A stretch of 64,000 nt of DNA from Selaginella moellendorffii (lineage: Eukaryota > Streptophyta > Lycopodiopsida > Selaginellales > Selaginellaceae). The stretch lies in NCBI RefSeq assembly GCF_000143415.4, contig NW_003314277.1, positions 60,127 to 124,126 on the forward strand, written 5' to 3'. Of the stretch, positions 11,414-19,684 are shown in pieces. The stretch's first letter is position 1, and each line of letters opens with the position of its first letter. A program made the position numbers and the translations under genes. The notes beneath the pieces are model-generated. The model was given only the letters and a program-made list of their open reading frames with translations, did not search any database and was not told where the DNA came from.

Positions 11414-12101
11414 ATTTCCCTCAAAACGTAATTGCCATTCTTTAGCAACTTAAAGTAGGCCTAATTACAGGTGGTCGGACCATGTAAACGTCCGCCTATG
11501 AAGCCAGTCTACAGTTGGTCTCGGTTTCAGACGGTCTTCTTGTGTGATGTAAATTTGTTTGTGTTTAAATCATTCCTGTTCCCAAAAGTTTCTCTGGTGC
11601 AGGACGAATCCAAGTTGCGACTACAAGGAATTAAAAATGTCCATTGAATGCCATTTGTGGCAAAAAAAACTTCTTTATCAAGTCATGCTTTGTACTTGCT
11701 AATTTATGTTTTTAGTATTAGGGACCTGGTAGTTCCCAGGTCCCTAATAGTGCACTTCATTAATTGATGGAGACATCTTTCACCTTTTTGCTGCTTGAGC
11801 TTTTATATAGCATTACATACCATTCATTCACATATACTGTTTACAAGGTCGCCCAGCACCCTCCAAGAAGCATGAGACTGATGGGTTCAAATATTCAGCT
11901 GTGTATTGTCTAATCTCATTGGCATCAGTGTCGTGTGCATAATCTTATAATCCAAATATAAAGTTGACAAAGAATATACCTTAAGTGTCTTTTATATATA
12001 TATATATATATAGCATTATGCATAAACAACTTGAGTTTCGAGCTGTGGCATACTTTCAAAAACATGTTTTTTGTCTAGCAATTGCCTTTTCTTGGTATCG
12101 T
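11414..12101. other. Intergenic region with a perfect 14-bp inverted repeat and a TA microsatellite
   Basis: Arms tattagggacctgg (11716-11729) and ccaggtccctaata (11736-11749) are perfect reverse complements around a 6-nt loop. A (TA)n run lies at about 11994-12013. No gene is recognised. Confidence 0.6.
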
Positions 12102-12102
12102 A

Positions 12103-12160
12103 GGATGTAGCTCAGATGGTAGCATGCGAGAGGCACCGTGATCGATACCTGGCATCTCCA
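12103..12160 (+). pseudogene. tRNA-Ala pseudogene
   Basis: The piece ggatgtagctcagatggta...gcatgcgagaggcac...ggcatctcca matches plant tRNA-Ala(TGC) along most of its length. It lacks about 14 nt spanning the 3' part of the D-arm and the 5' side of the anticodon stem. The T-arm is also mutated (cgtgatcgatacctgg in place of a paired stem). It cannot fold into a tRNA. Confidence 0.75.
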
Positions 12161-12689
12161 TTGAAGCCTAGTGTAGGAACTCAATTGGAAGCTAGGTTTG
12201 CTCTTTGTTCGTTCGTTCACTCTCTCTTCTTCCTGCTTTCTCGAAGAAAGCGAAGAGTAGATGCATGATGCCTCCCAGGGATGCTGCATGTGCGGATGCC
12301 TTTTGCGAGGGAGTACATGTACCGCAAGACTGTCACGGGGTGGAGCGAAGCTAGAAATTCTGCTGATCAGTTTGAAGGACTGCTTTTTGTTTCTAGGCCT
12401 CTGTGGATTTTGATGAAACATGCAACAGAGATCAAATTTCACGTTATTTATTAATGTTTGATCCGTTGCACGGAGCCACATACAGCCTTTTGTTTTTCAA
12501 TAGTCTCTATCTAGGCGATCCGCATTTCACGTTTTCCATGCAATTATCAACCAAAACTCAGAACAAGATTATGTTTGGTTCCAAAAAATATGTTGTGTTT
12601 GTGTGGAGGAGGCCACATTTCAAACACTAGCTTTCTCAACGCTCCCCAGTTTGTCATACATTGATCACATCGGCTCCTGGTGCCAGAAA

Positions 12690-14100
12690 TTCTCGTATGG
12701 CTTTGTAAGCGCGGTGGGAAAACCCGGCCGGGCTTCTCGAAGCATGAGAACGCTTGCAGACCTTTGCTTCATCGCGGGACGTCTGGTCGTTGTGGTTCGT
12801 GATTTCCTGGACTCTTGAGTGAAAACTCTTCCTCAAATAACAGGAACTGAGCCGCTCCATGGTGACGGACATGGTGAGTCCCAATATCTTCTTTTACTCG
12901 CTTCTGACACTTGCTTCCTTCCTGCATGCCGGGACATTTCTGCTTTCTCTCCTCCAGATCACAAACCAATCTCCATGCTGTGGCCGCTCTAGCGACGAAA
13001 AGCCTGATGGATGGATAATCTGTTCAATTTGTGACCACGACCAGGAAACTCCTGAATGCTTCACCACTTAAAACCAATCGTTCCCGAGCCAGAAGTTCTC
13101 GATGATGATAGCTCATTTCCAGCTGAAGAGGCTCCTGCGTAGTAACCACCGTTGCGTCTCGAATATCTTTCATCCGGATTGGAGTCGGGTTGCTTGTCAA
13201 ATTCCGACTTTGAAAGCTGAGACGCTGCTGCATACCAAGCTGATAGAGTGATGCCTCTAGAGAAGCCAAATGACTTTTCTGGATAATGTAGTCTCTCGCA
13301 CACGTTGAACGTCGGACGTCGAGATGAGTCTCCAAAACGACTCGACAGTCCGTGCCAGTAGTATTGCAGCTGCTTCGAATGAGTGATGTTGGTGCTGTCT
13401 GAAGGGAAGAGCCACGGCAGTTTGCGATGATAAGAAATGAGGATTTCCTTGGCGGAGAACTTGTTGCATCTTCTTCCAAACTGCAGCTCCGACTCTTCCT
13501 CTGGAAACCCGCCCCTGTGTGGCATCTCTTCAAGATCTTCTTCTTTGCTCCTCTTCAAGATCTTCTTCTTTGCACATTTCTTGCTCCTCCAAATGCTCTT
13601 CTTCGAATGATGTGGAGGACTCGTCCAGAAACAATACACCACTGACCAGCAGCTGGCCGCGGATTGACGGAACGGCTTTTCTTCAAAACCAGCCCGTGGT
13701 GTTTCTTCCAAATCTTCTTGCTGCTCCAAGTGCTCTTCAAATGCGGAAGACTCGTCCAGAAACAGAGGAGTTACATCCCCTTCTGAGCAGCTGATCACGG
13801 ACTGAGCACAATCTTGCTGTACGAGACAACAGTACGATCTAGCTGCTCACCTTCCACCCCTTCTGAGCAGCTGATCATGGACGGAGTGACAGCGTCTTGA
13901 TTGGACGATTTAGTCGTCACGGCCACCAAAGGGATGGTCTTGTTGACGCTGTTGATCAGCTGCACAGCAAGAGTCTTCAACTCCACGTCCACCATTAAGT
14001 TGTAAAGGAGCTGTATGCCGTCCTGATCGAGTCGCTGAAAGAGAAGAGTTCCATATTGTATGGAACTCCCACTGGGCCACATTTTTAGTAGCATTTTGAG
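12690..14100. repeat. Rearranged low-complexity repeat, related to 24.2-24.4 and 28.6-29.0 kb
   Basis: Plus-strand 13055-13230 closely matches plus-strand 28640-28820 (shared strings aaaccaatcgttcccgagcc and tcatccggattggagtcg or near variants). In contrast, 12740-12930 matches the minus strand of 28820-29010 (atgg.gacggacatggtgag). A minus-strand frame at 13800-14094 resembles the plus-strand frame at 24290-24400 (LFQRLDQDGIQLL versus LFQRVNQDDLQLL). Internal repeats include two copies of ccccttctgagcagctgatca at 13781 and 13857, and duplicated Glu/Lys-rich coding-like segments at 13500-13770. The minus frames here are repetitive and match no family I know. Confidence 0.55.
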
Positions 14101-14183
14101 TTGCTAAGGCAGGAAGCAAAGATCGCGAGTGAGTTGCATTTCGTGTGCCGCATTTTGACATTCTCCTTTGCAGTGGATGAAAA

Positions 14184-15739
14184 TCAAACGGCTCGCAGAA
14201 GTGGTTCTTGCAAGAACTGCAAAGAAATGAAAATGGCTTCCTACAAAGATGACAACAGTGAGAATCGATAGCACTGGCTAAAGAACAGTCTACCTCGGTG
14301 CGTATAGTTCTTGATCCTTGCAGAGGACAAGTGTTTAGGTACCTCGTGAATAGCTCTCTCACGTCTTTCACCTGATTCAAGCAAGTAAACACTCAAGTCC
14401 CACAAGTTTGATAGCGAAGCAGTACCGTGGATGATCCGTCAAGCTCCAGGCTCTCCTCTAGACCAGCTGGACCTCCGAACACGATAAGCGCGTGCCTGTG
14501 TAAGCCATGAATAACACAAGCAAGAGAAACTGCACGTAAACCTCACCTAAAACTAGGAACGCGAAGATCGCTAGTCAGGACTTTCTCTCCGTGCTCTGAC
14601 GTACCAATTGTGTAGTCGTAGCCTTCCTTGAAAAGTGAAAAACACTTGAGATAATAGATAAGAGAAACCGGTTTGGCACCTCGAAAGACGAATCGGAGAA
14701 AGCTTTAGTCAGGCGATCCACGACACGAACTGTATAGCCCCAGTACAGACCAGCACTCTCTCTCGGTGTGCTGGAAGGGACGACGGACAATTTCTTTCCT
14801 GAAATAAAGATCAAAGGGAAACACAGCGATTAAACAAGTGATTGTGAACTTTTTAGCGACACCTCGCTTCAGATTTTTGTCAGTAGATCCCATAGCGACA
14901 GTAATCCTGGTGCCTGCCTTTACAGTCTCCTGAATCAAAACATCCTGCACACAAACATGACAATTACTCATACTCCCAAGTTCATCGATAAACAAGGAAA
15001 AAGCTTACCTGGCCAAGCCCAACATCAGCATAACATCCATTGCCACGACTCTTCTCGAAGCTTTTGTCCAAAGCAACTCCTACACCTCTCAAGACTTAAA
15101 ACGCGAAAGGATGAGCAACGCTACCTTCTCGGAATGGCAACATGCTTGCTTTCGGAGATGATGAGGTGAATCCAGCGGAGGCAATTGTCCCTGAAGAAGC
15201 AAAGGCATGCATCAGAAACAAAGCTCGAAAGAGTTCTAGCTTGGTTACAAAACCGCATATCGGAGGCTCTTGTGCATTGGAACGAGCGCTCGCCGCAAGT
15301 ACTGAGGAACCTCCAAGTAGCGAAGAACTCGAGCAAGAAACTCGCCACCACTCGCCTCACCCGTCTCTCTTCCCCATCCGGTCCTCTGGAACGAGCTCGC
15401 GGAGCTCTCTCCATCGTCGAAGACAACGATCTACAAGAAAATCTATCGCATGCTCTCGAGAAAGAAAGAAAGAAAGAATACCTCATCGATTCGAAATATC
15501 GTGGCAGCCCTCGCGATTTGCCCCGCGAGCTAGAAAGAACCAAAGGAAAGATCACTGCCATAGAGCCCCGAGCCAGCGCTTACCCGTGTGGCGAGCTCTA
15601 GCGACTGTGCATTGTTGATGATCGATCCAGACACGGCCAAGCTCACAGTGTACTTGCGACCAGAGGAGCCGGAATCCAGCGCTTGCGAGGAATCGGCATC
15701 GCGCTGCTCCTCTCGATCGCCATGCTTCCTCTTCCCCAT
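14184..15739 (-). CDS. SPOUT1: SPOUT-domain RNA methyltransferase, SPOUT1/C9orf114 (CENP-32) type, with an apparent frameshift
   Basis: The SPOUT1 family are S-adenosylmethionine-dependent knotted-fold RNA methyltransferases. The human member is also needed for spindle organisation. Eleven exons on the minus strand: 15739-15584, 15529-15482, 15430-15254, 15190-15125, 15079-15009, 14944-14863, 14798-14680, 14626-14547, 14495-14426, 14371-14294, 14240-14184. Recognisable blocks in order are YTVSLAVSGSIINNAQSLEL, LAGQIARAATIFRIDEIVVF, LRYLEVPQYLRR, PPLDSPHHLRK, ESAGLYWGYTVR, GYDYTIGTSEHG, HALIVFGGPAGLE and YLNTCPLQGSRTIRTE. The last of these is the SAM-binding knot. In exon 4 the frame that gives DSPHHLRK is not the frame that gives MLPFREG and continues into exon 5; one base appears to be missing near 15144. 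Everything else is intact. The start is 32 bp from the divergent PPR gene. Confidence 0.85.
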
Positions 15740-15771
15740 CGCGAGCTATAAACCCTAAAGTAAACCCGTGA
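15740..15771. promoter_or_regulatory. 32-bp divergent promoter/leader between SPOUT1 and a PPR gene, with telo-box
   Basis: The two start codons face away from each other across 32 bp. The spacer contains aaaccctaaa (15749-15758), a telo-box typical of plant genes for ribosome and RNA functions. The core promoters must lie within this spacer or inside the partner's coding sequence. Confidence 0.55.
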
Positions 15772-17415
15772 ATGTTGTGGGGCATTTTGCGGCATAAAGA
15801 TCTCGGGCACAAGCATCGCCGCAGCTACTCCCGGATCGCCAGGAACAGGAAATTCGACCGATTGATCGCGGGCACGTCTCTGGCAGCGCGATCGGCCGAC
15901 ACGAATCTGCAAACCCTAAAAGAGGAACTGGACCAGGTGCTAGAGGGGAAGATCCGCGGGAATCCAACGCTCTACGGCGACCTTTTGCGAAGAATCCGCG
16001 CCGCCAAGGCATTGCCAGAGGGCATCCGGCTCCACAACCACGTCGCCCAGACCCAATTCAATGGCGACATCTACGTGTGGAATCTCCTCGTCCAAATGTA
16101 TGGCTCTTGCGGATGCCTCGAGAGGGCATGCTCGGTGTTCCAAGAGATCTCTTCGCCAAATAGCTTCTCGTGGAACATCATGGTCGCAGCATATGCCCAG
16201 AACGGGCATTTCCACGGGGCATATTCTACGTTCAAGAAAACGCCCGAGAAGGACATCGTCACCTGGTCGACGATGATCGCGGCGTGCGTCCAGAACGGCC
16301 AAGGGCGAAGAGCCCTAACTCTCTTCCGGGAGATGGACATCGAGGGGACAACTCCGACCAAAGTGGCGTTCCTCAGCGTGCTCGAGGCCTGCGCTGCTAC
16401 TGGGTCTGTGAAGGAAGGCCGGCAAATCCACGCCGAGGTCCAATCCTCGCTAGAGCTCTCCCGGGATGCAAAGATCCAGACCGCCATCGTCAACTTCTAC
16501 GGCAAATGCGGGCTGCTGGTGGAGGCGCGATCGATGCTCGATGCCGCAGAAGATCGCTGCATCGTCTCCACCAACGCGATGATCTCGGCGTACGTCAAGC
16601 ACGGCCAGATGGATCGAGCCCGGGAGCTGTTCGACTCGCTGGAATCCCCAAACGTGTCGACGTGGAACTCCATGATTAAGGGGTATGCCCAGCTCGGGCA
16701 TATCGCCACCGCCGTCGATTTCCTCAAGCGCATGGACTTGGACGGCATCCAGCCCAACACCATGACGCTGCTCACGCTCTTCGACGCCTGCGCGACCATC
16801 CCGGCCCCCGCCGAGGGCAAGCTCGTCCACGCCAGCGTCGATCGGGGCGTCGACCGCGACGGCCCCATCGCCACCGCGCTCGTCTACATGTACGGGCGCT
16901 CCGGCGGCCTGGACGCCGCGAGGGCCATCTTCGACCGTCTGCCGGACAGGGACGTGGCGCCGTGGACGGCCATGATCGCGTCGTACGCGCACAACGGCCA
17001 TGGCGCCGCGGCGCTGGAGCTGTTCCAGCGCATGGCGCTCGACGGCTCGCCGCCCAACGCCGTCACCTTCAACACCATCCTCTGCGCGTGCAGCCACTCG
17101 GGCGCGCTCTTCGACGCGCGCGGCTACTTTCTGGAGATGCAGGGCAGCTTTGGGATCAGGCCGGACGCGGGGCATTTCGGGAGCATGATGGATCTGCTGG
17201 GCCGCGCGGGCAAGCTGGGCGACGCCGAGGAGCTCGCCTACGCCGCGCCTGGGGAGCCGGGCTCCATGGCGTGCACCGCGCTCATGGCCGCGTGCTCCAC
17301 CCACGGCGACGCCCAGGCCGCCGGGAGGCTCTTCGCGTGGACGAGCTCCGAGGCCGAGCCCCACGCCTCGTCGCCCTACGTCCTCCTCCACAACATCTTC
17401 TCTATCGAGCCCTAG
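15772..17415 (+). CDS. Intronless PLS-class pentatricopeptide repeat (PPR) protein A
   Basis: A 547-residue predicted organelle RNA-binding protein. The first ~60 residues are rich in Arg and Lys and poor in acidic residues, consistent with a mitochondrial or plastid presequence. PLS-type repeats then run almost to the end, with typical blocks such as GDIYVWNLLVQMYGSCGCL, SWNIMVAAYAQNGH, DIVTWSTMIAACVQNG and DVAPWTAMIASYAHNGH. The protein stops inside the E1 motif (SSPYVLLHNIFSIEP), so it has no complete E and no DYW deaminase domain. GC content rises sharply over 16700-17400. Its RNA target cannot be read off. An alternative start further in is possible but would remove the presequence. Confidence 0.9.
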   Translation: MLWGILRHKDLGHKHRRSYSRIARNRKFDRLIAGTSLAARSADTNLQTLKEELDQVLEGKIRGNPTLYGDLLRRIRAAKALPEGIRLHNHVAQTQFNGDIYVWNLLVQMYGSCGCLERACSVFQEISSPNSFSWNIMVAAYAQNGHFHGAYSTFKKTPEKDIVTWSTMIAACVQNGQGRRALTLFREMDIEGTTPTKVAFLSVLEACAATGSVKEGRQIHAEVQSSLELSRDAKIQTAIVNFYGKCGLLVEARSMLDAAEDRCIVSTNAMISAYVKHGQMDRARELFDSLESPNVSTWNSMIKGYAQLGHIATAVDFLKRMDLDGIQPNTMTLLTLFDACATIPAPAEGKLVHASVDRGVDRDGPIATALVYMYGRSGGLDAARAIFDRLPDRDVAPWTAMIASYAHNGHGAAALELFQRMALDGSPPNAVTFNTILCACSHSGALFDARGYFLEMQGSFGIRPDAGHFGSMMDLLGRAGKLGDAEELAYAAPGEPGSMACTALMAACSTHGDAQAAGRLFAWTSSEAEPHASSPYVLLHNIFSIEP

Positions 17416-17681
17416 TCCGTACGTTTCGTGGGCTTGTGACAGCAAATTCCGTACCAACCGCCGCATTCCGGAGGATATTCTAAACGTCTCTGTACGGCAG
17501 ATGGCTCCGTACTGTTAACTGTTGTACGAGGTGGAAGATTCGCAGTGATTTCCGTACCAACTGCCGCAACCTAAAAGGATATTCTAGGAGTTACGGACAA
17601 CGAAGATTCTATGCACGGAAGAAAGATTCGCGGGTACTTGGGATAGAACTTCCCAGCCCTAGAAACAGGGCTAGGGCAGCC

Positions 17682-18839
17682 ATGAACGGCAAGGTCTATG
17701 GCGTGCGCAAGGTGTTTGGCGCCTCCACCATGGACGAGGAGTTCGAGGTGAGTTTCGTGGAGCACATGTGGAGCACGCACGGCCGCGCGGAGGTGGCGAG
17801 CAGCGCCGCGTTCAAGAGTTACAGCGGCAGCAAGAACCCGGTGGCCATCGCCAGGACGTCGTGGCCGGGCTTCTCCGCCTTCCTCGAGCACCTCCAGGAC
17901 GTGGGCAAGTGCCGGCTGCGCAAGGACGAGGGGCAGCGCTACGCCATCACGATGCTCGACCCCGGCTGCTCGCCCGGCGGCGGCAAGCGGAAGGCCGAGG
18001 ACGAGAAGGACGAGCGCGTGCTGGGCGAGCAGATCCAGCGCGCCGCCAAGACCCTGCGCAAGCACCTCCACTCCAAGAACACCGCCAAGCCCGGGGAGCT
18101 CCAGAGAAGCGAGAAGGTGTCCTTCACCCTCCCCCGCCTCGCGGCCGCCTCCTCGAGCAGCAGCAGCAGCGCCGCCGCTGCCGCGGCGTCTGGTTCCATC
18201 GCCACCGCCGCCGCTGCTACCTCCACCGCCATCTCCGCTGCCGCCACCGAGACGAGCAAGAAGCAACTGAGCCCCCCGGCGCCGCTGTTCCAGGCCATCG
18301 CGGAGCCGCCGGCCAAGCCACCCGAAGCTCCAGCTCCGCCGCTAGCGCTCATGAGTCGATCCAAGATGGAAGCCATCACCCGGCAGCTCGAGGCCGAGAA
18401 GCTGAAGGAGCTCTTCAACCTGCCGAGGAGTCCCAAGTGGGTGGACGCCGGGCTCATCGTGAGGATCACCCGCCACCCCCCGCGGCACCTGGAGCGATTC
18501 GCCAAGCAGGAGGCGGTGGTGGAGGACGTGAACAAGGACGGTCTCACGGCGCGGATCCGGCTCCTCCGCGACCGCCACGGGCAGAGGCTGACGATCGAGC
18601 AGGACCTCCTCCGGACTGTGGTTCCCGGCATCGGCGAGCTCGTCCGGGTCGTCAATGGTGGCTTCAAAGGCTCCGACGGTACCATTGTGGACAAAAGCTC
18701 GCGGGACAAGACCGCCAAGGTATCCTTCTCCAGCGGTGAGTTCAAGGGTAGAGAAATCGCTGGAATCTCATATCGTGATATGTGCCTTAGAGATCTGGAA
18801 GAGATCGTCACCCCTTGGAGGCTACGACACCACAGGTAA
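17682..18839 (+). CDS. KIN17-like DNA/RNA-binding protein lacking the zinc finger, intronless
   Basis: KIN17 proteins are nuclear nucleic-acid-binding proteins linked to DNA replication, repair and splicing. This 385-residue frame starts where the canonical winged-helix region begins (VFGASTMDEEFEVSFVEHMW, then ARTSWPGFSAFLEHLQDVGK). It therefore lacks the N-terminal C2H2 zinc finger of ~50 residues. A Ser/Ala-rich low-complexity linker follows (about residues 150-205). The C-terminal tandem SH3/KOW-like part is present (SPKWVDAGLIVRI, then VPGIGELVRVVNGGFKGSDG and FKGREIAGISYRDMCLRDLE). There is no intron, unlike neighbouring non-PPR genes. The stop codon sits inside cag/gtaag, a good splice donor, so a further 3' exon cannot be excluded. 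It may be a retrocopy or a lineage-specific paralogue. Confidence 0.75.
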   Translation: MNGKVYGVRKVFGASTMDEEFEVSFVEHMWSTHGRAEVASSAAFKSYSGSKNPVAIARTSWPGFSAFLEHLQDVGKCRLRKDEGQRYAITMLDPGCSPGGGKRKAEDEKDERVLGEQIQRAAKTLRKHLHSKNTAKPGELQRSEKVSFTLPRLAAASSSSSSSAAAAAASGSIATAAAATSTAISAAATETSKKQLSPPAPLFQAIAEPPAKPPEAPAPPLALMSRSKMEAITRQLEAEKLKELFNLPRSPKWVDAGLIVRITRHPPRHLERFAKQEAVVEDVNKDGLTARIRLLRDRHGQRLTIEQDLLRTVVPGIGELVRVVNGGFKGSDGTIVDKSSRDKTAKVSFSSGEFKGREIAGISYRDMCLRDLEEIVTPWRLRHHR

Positions 18840-19066
18840 GCTCCCCGGGCCATTCTTTGCGCGGCTGCTATGGCTATGGTGGGATCCCAGCGAGCTCTGT
18901 TGTGAGGCTTGCCACCACCTGGATCATGTTTCCTTTTCAATGAATCCCAAGCCAGGAGTTACTGTTCCGGTTCTTCCTAGATCTCGGAGATAGACTTGAT
19001 CTTCCGGTTCTTCCTAGATCTTTGGAGATAGACTGGTTCTTTGGATAGATTGTCTGGAACTTGAGT

Positions 19067-19649
19067 CTACTCTTGCAGCTTTTGCTTCTTTTTCTTCTTC
19101 TTCTTCTTCTTTGTTGTTGTGGCTTGGATGTCCATGGCTTGGTTTTGGAGGACTTTGTTCTTGGTGAAGGCGTTCGTTCTACTTTCTTCTTCGTCTTTGG
19201 CGGCTTCGTTCTCGCCTGGGCCGGCTTCCAGCTGATCGGACTCTCGCTTGCCATTCTCGATTTGCTTTCGCAGTCTCTTCGACACTGGCGATGCGATGGA
19301 AAGAGCTGCTTGAGTGTGAGGAATGAATTTCGCTCCTAGGCCCAGTCTGTGAAGAAAGAAGGAAATCCATCCTCAACTGTCGATCGATCGCAGAGGAGAT
19401 TTACCGCAATGGCCGTGCCTCCGGCTCGGGTATGGAAGCGTCGTCATCCTTCTCGGCGTCAAAATCGTCTCCTCCGCTCATCTTTTGGAGCCATCCCTTG
19501 GCCTTGCAAGAAAGAAACCAGAACGCATTGATCGATCGAGCATCCCTCGTATCCAAGCTTACCAGCTCAAATGCCGCTGGTTTCACGATCACTTCCTTGC
19601 CGCCGCCGCGGCTCTCACCGACTATCCCCGGCGCCGCCGTCTCCCCCAT
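19067..19649 (-). CDS. Small basic coiled-coil protein, possibly of the DUF3245 type
   Basis: Three exons on the minus strand: 19649-19563, 19502-19405, 19346-19067 (154 residues if both introns are removed). The first intron is 60 nt with no stop, so an unspliced reading stays in frame but adds 20 unlikely residues. The spliced protein reads ...KPAAFELAKGWLQKMSGGDD, a short acidic stretch, PEARPLRLGLGAKFIPHTQ, then KRLRKQIENGKRESD and ESRTNAFTKNK, and ends in a nine-lysine run. The WxxKM...GLGAKF...ESRT.AF order recalls small eukaryotic proteins annotated as DUF3245; I hold that family name loosely. The start codon is 35 bp from the divergent PPR-B gene. Confidence 0.6.
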
Positions 19650-19684
19650 GGCGCTTCCAAGAACCCTAAAATCCCCGGCCTTGA

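Noticed and set aside
13061-13798. 245-codon minus-strand frame, Glu/Lys-rich
   Set aside because: Internally repetitive, matches no family, and parts recur elsewhere in rearranged order, so I treat it as repeat DNA and not as a gene.
15254-15430. A possible intron with a gtgagg donor at 15360 in SPOUT1 exon 3
   Set aside because: Reading straight through gives continuous homology (EFLARVLRYLEVPQYL), so no intron is needed.
16450-17466. 338-codon open frame antisense to PPR-A
   Set aside because: Arg/Gly/Val-rich translation typical of a shadow frame in GC-rich coding DNA; the sense frame has clear PPR repeats.
17768-18739. 323-codon frame overlapping the KIN17-like gene, and a 333-codon antisense frame
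   Set aside because: Both are low-complexity shadows (Arg/Gly/Pro or Ser/Ala); only the frame from 17682 shows domain homology.
19067-19649. Single-intron model retaining the 60-nt first intron of the small basic protein
   Set aside because: The 20 added residues break the conserved-looking FEL-AKGW junction, and the segment has perfect GT-AG borders at normal intron length.
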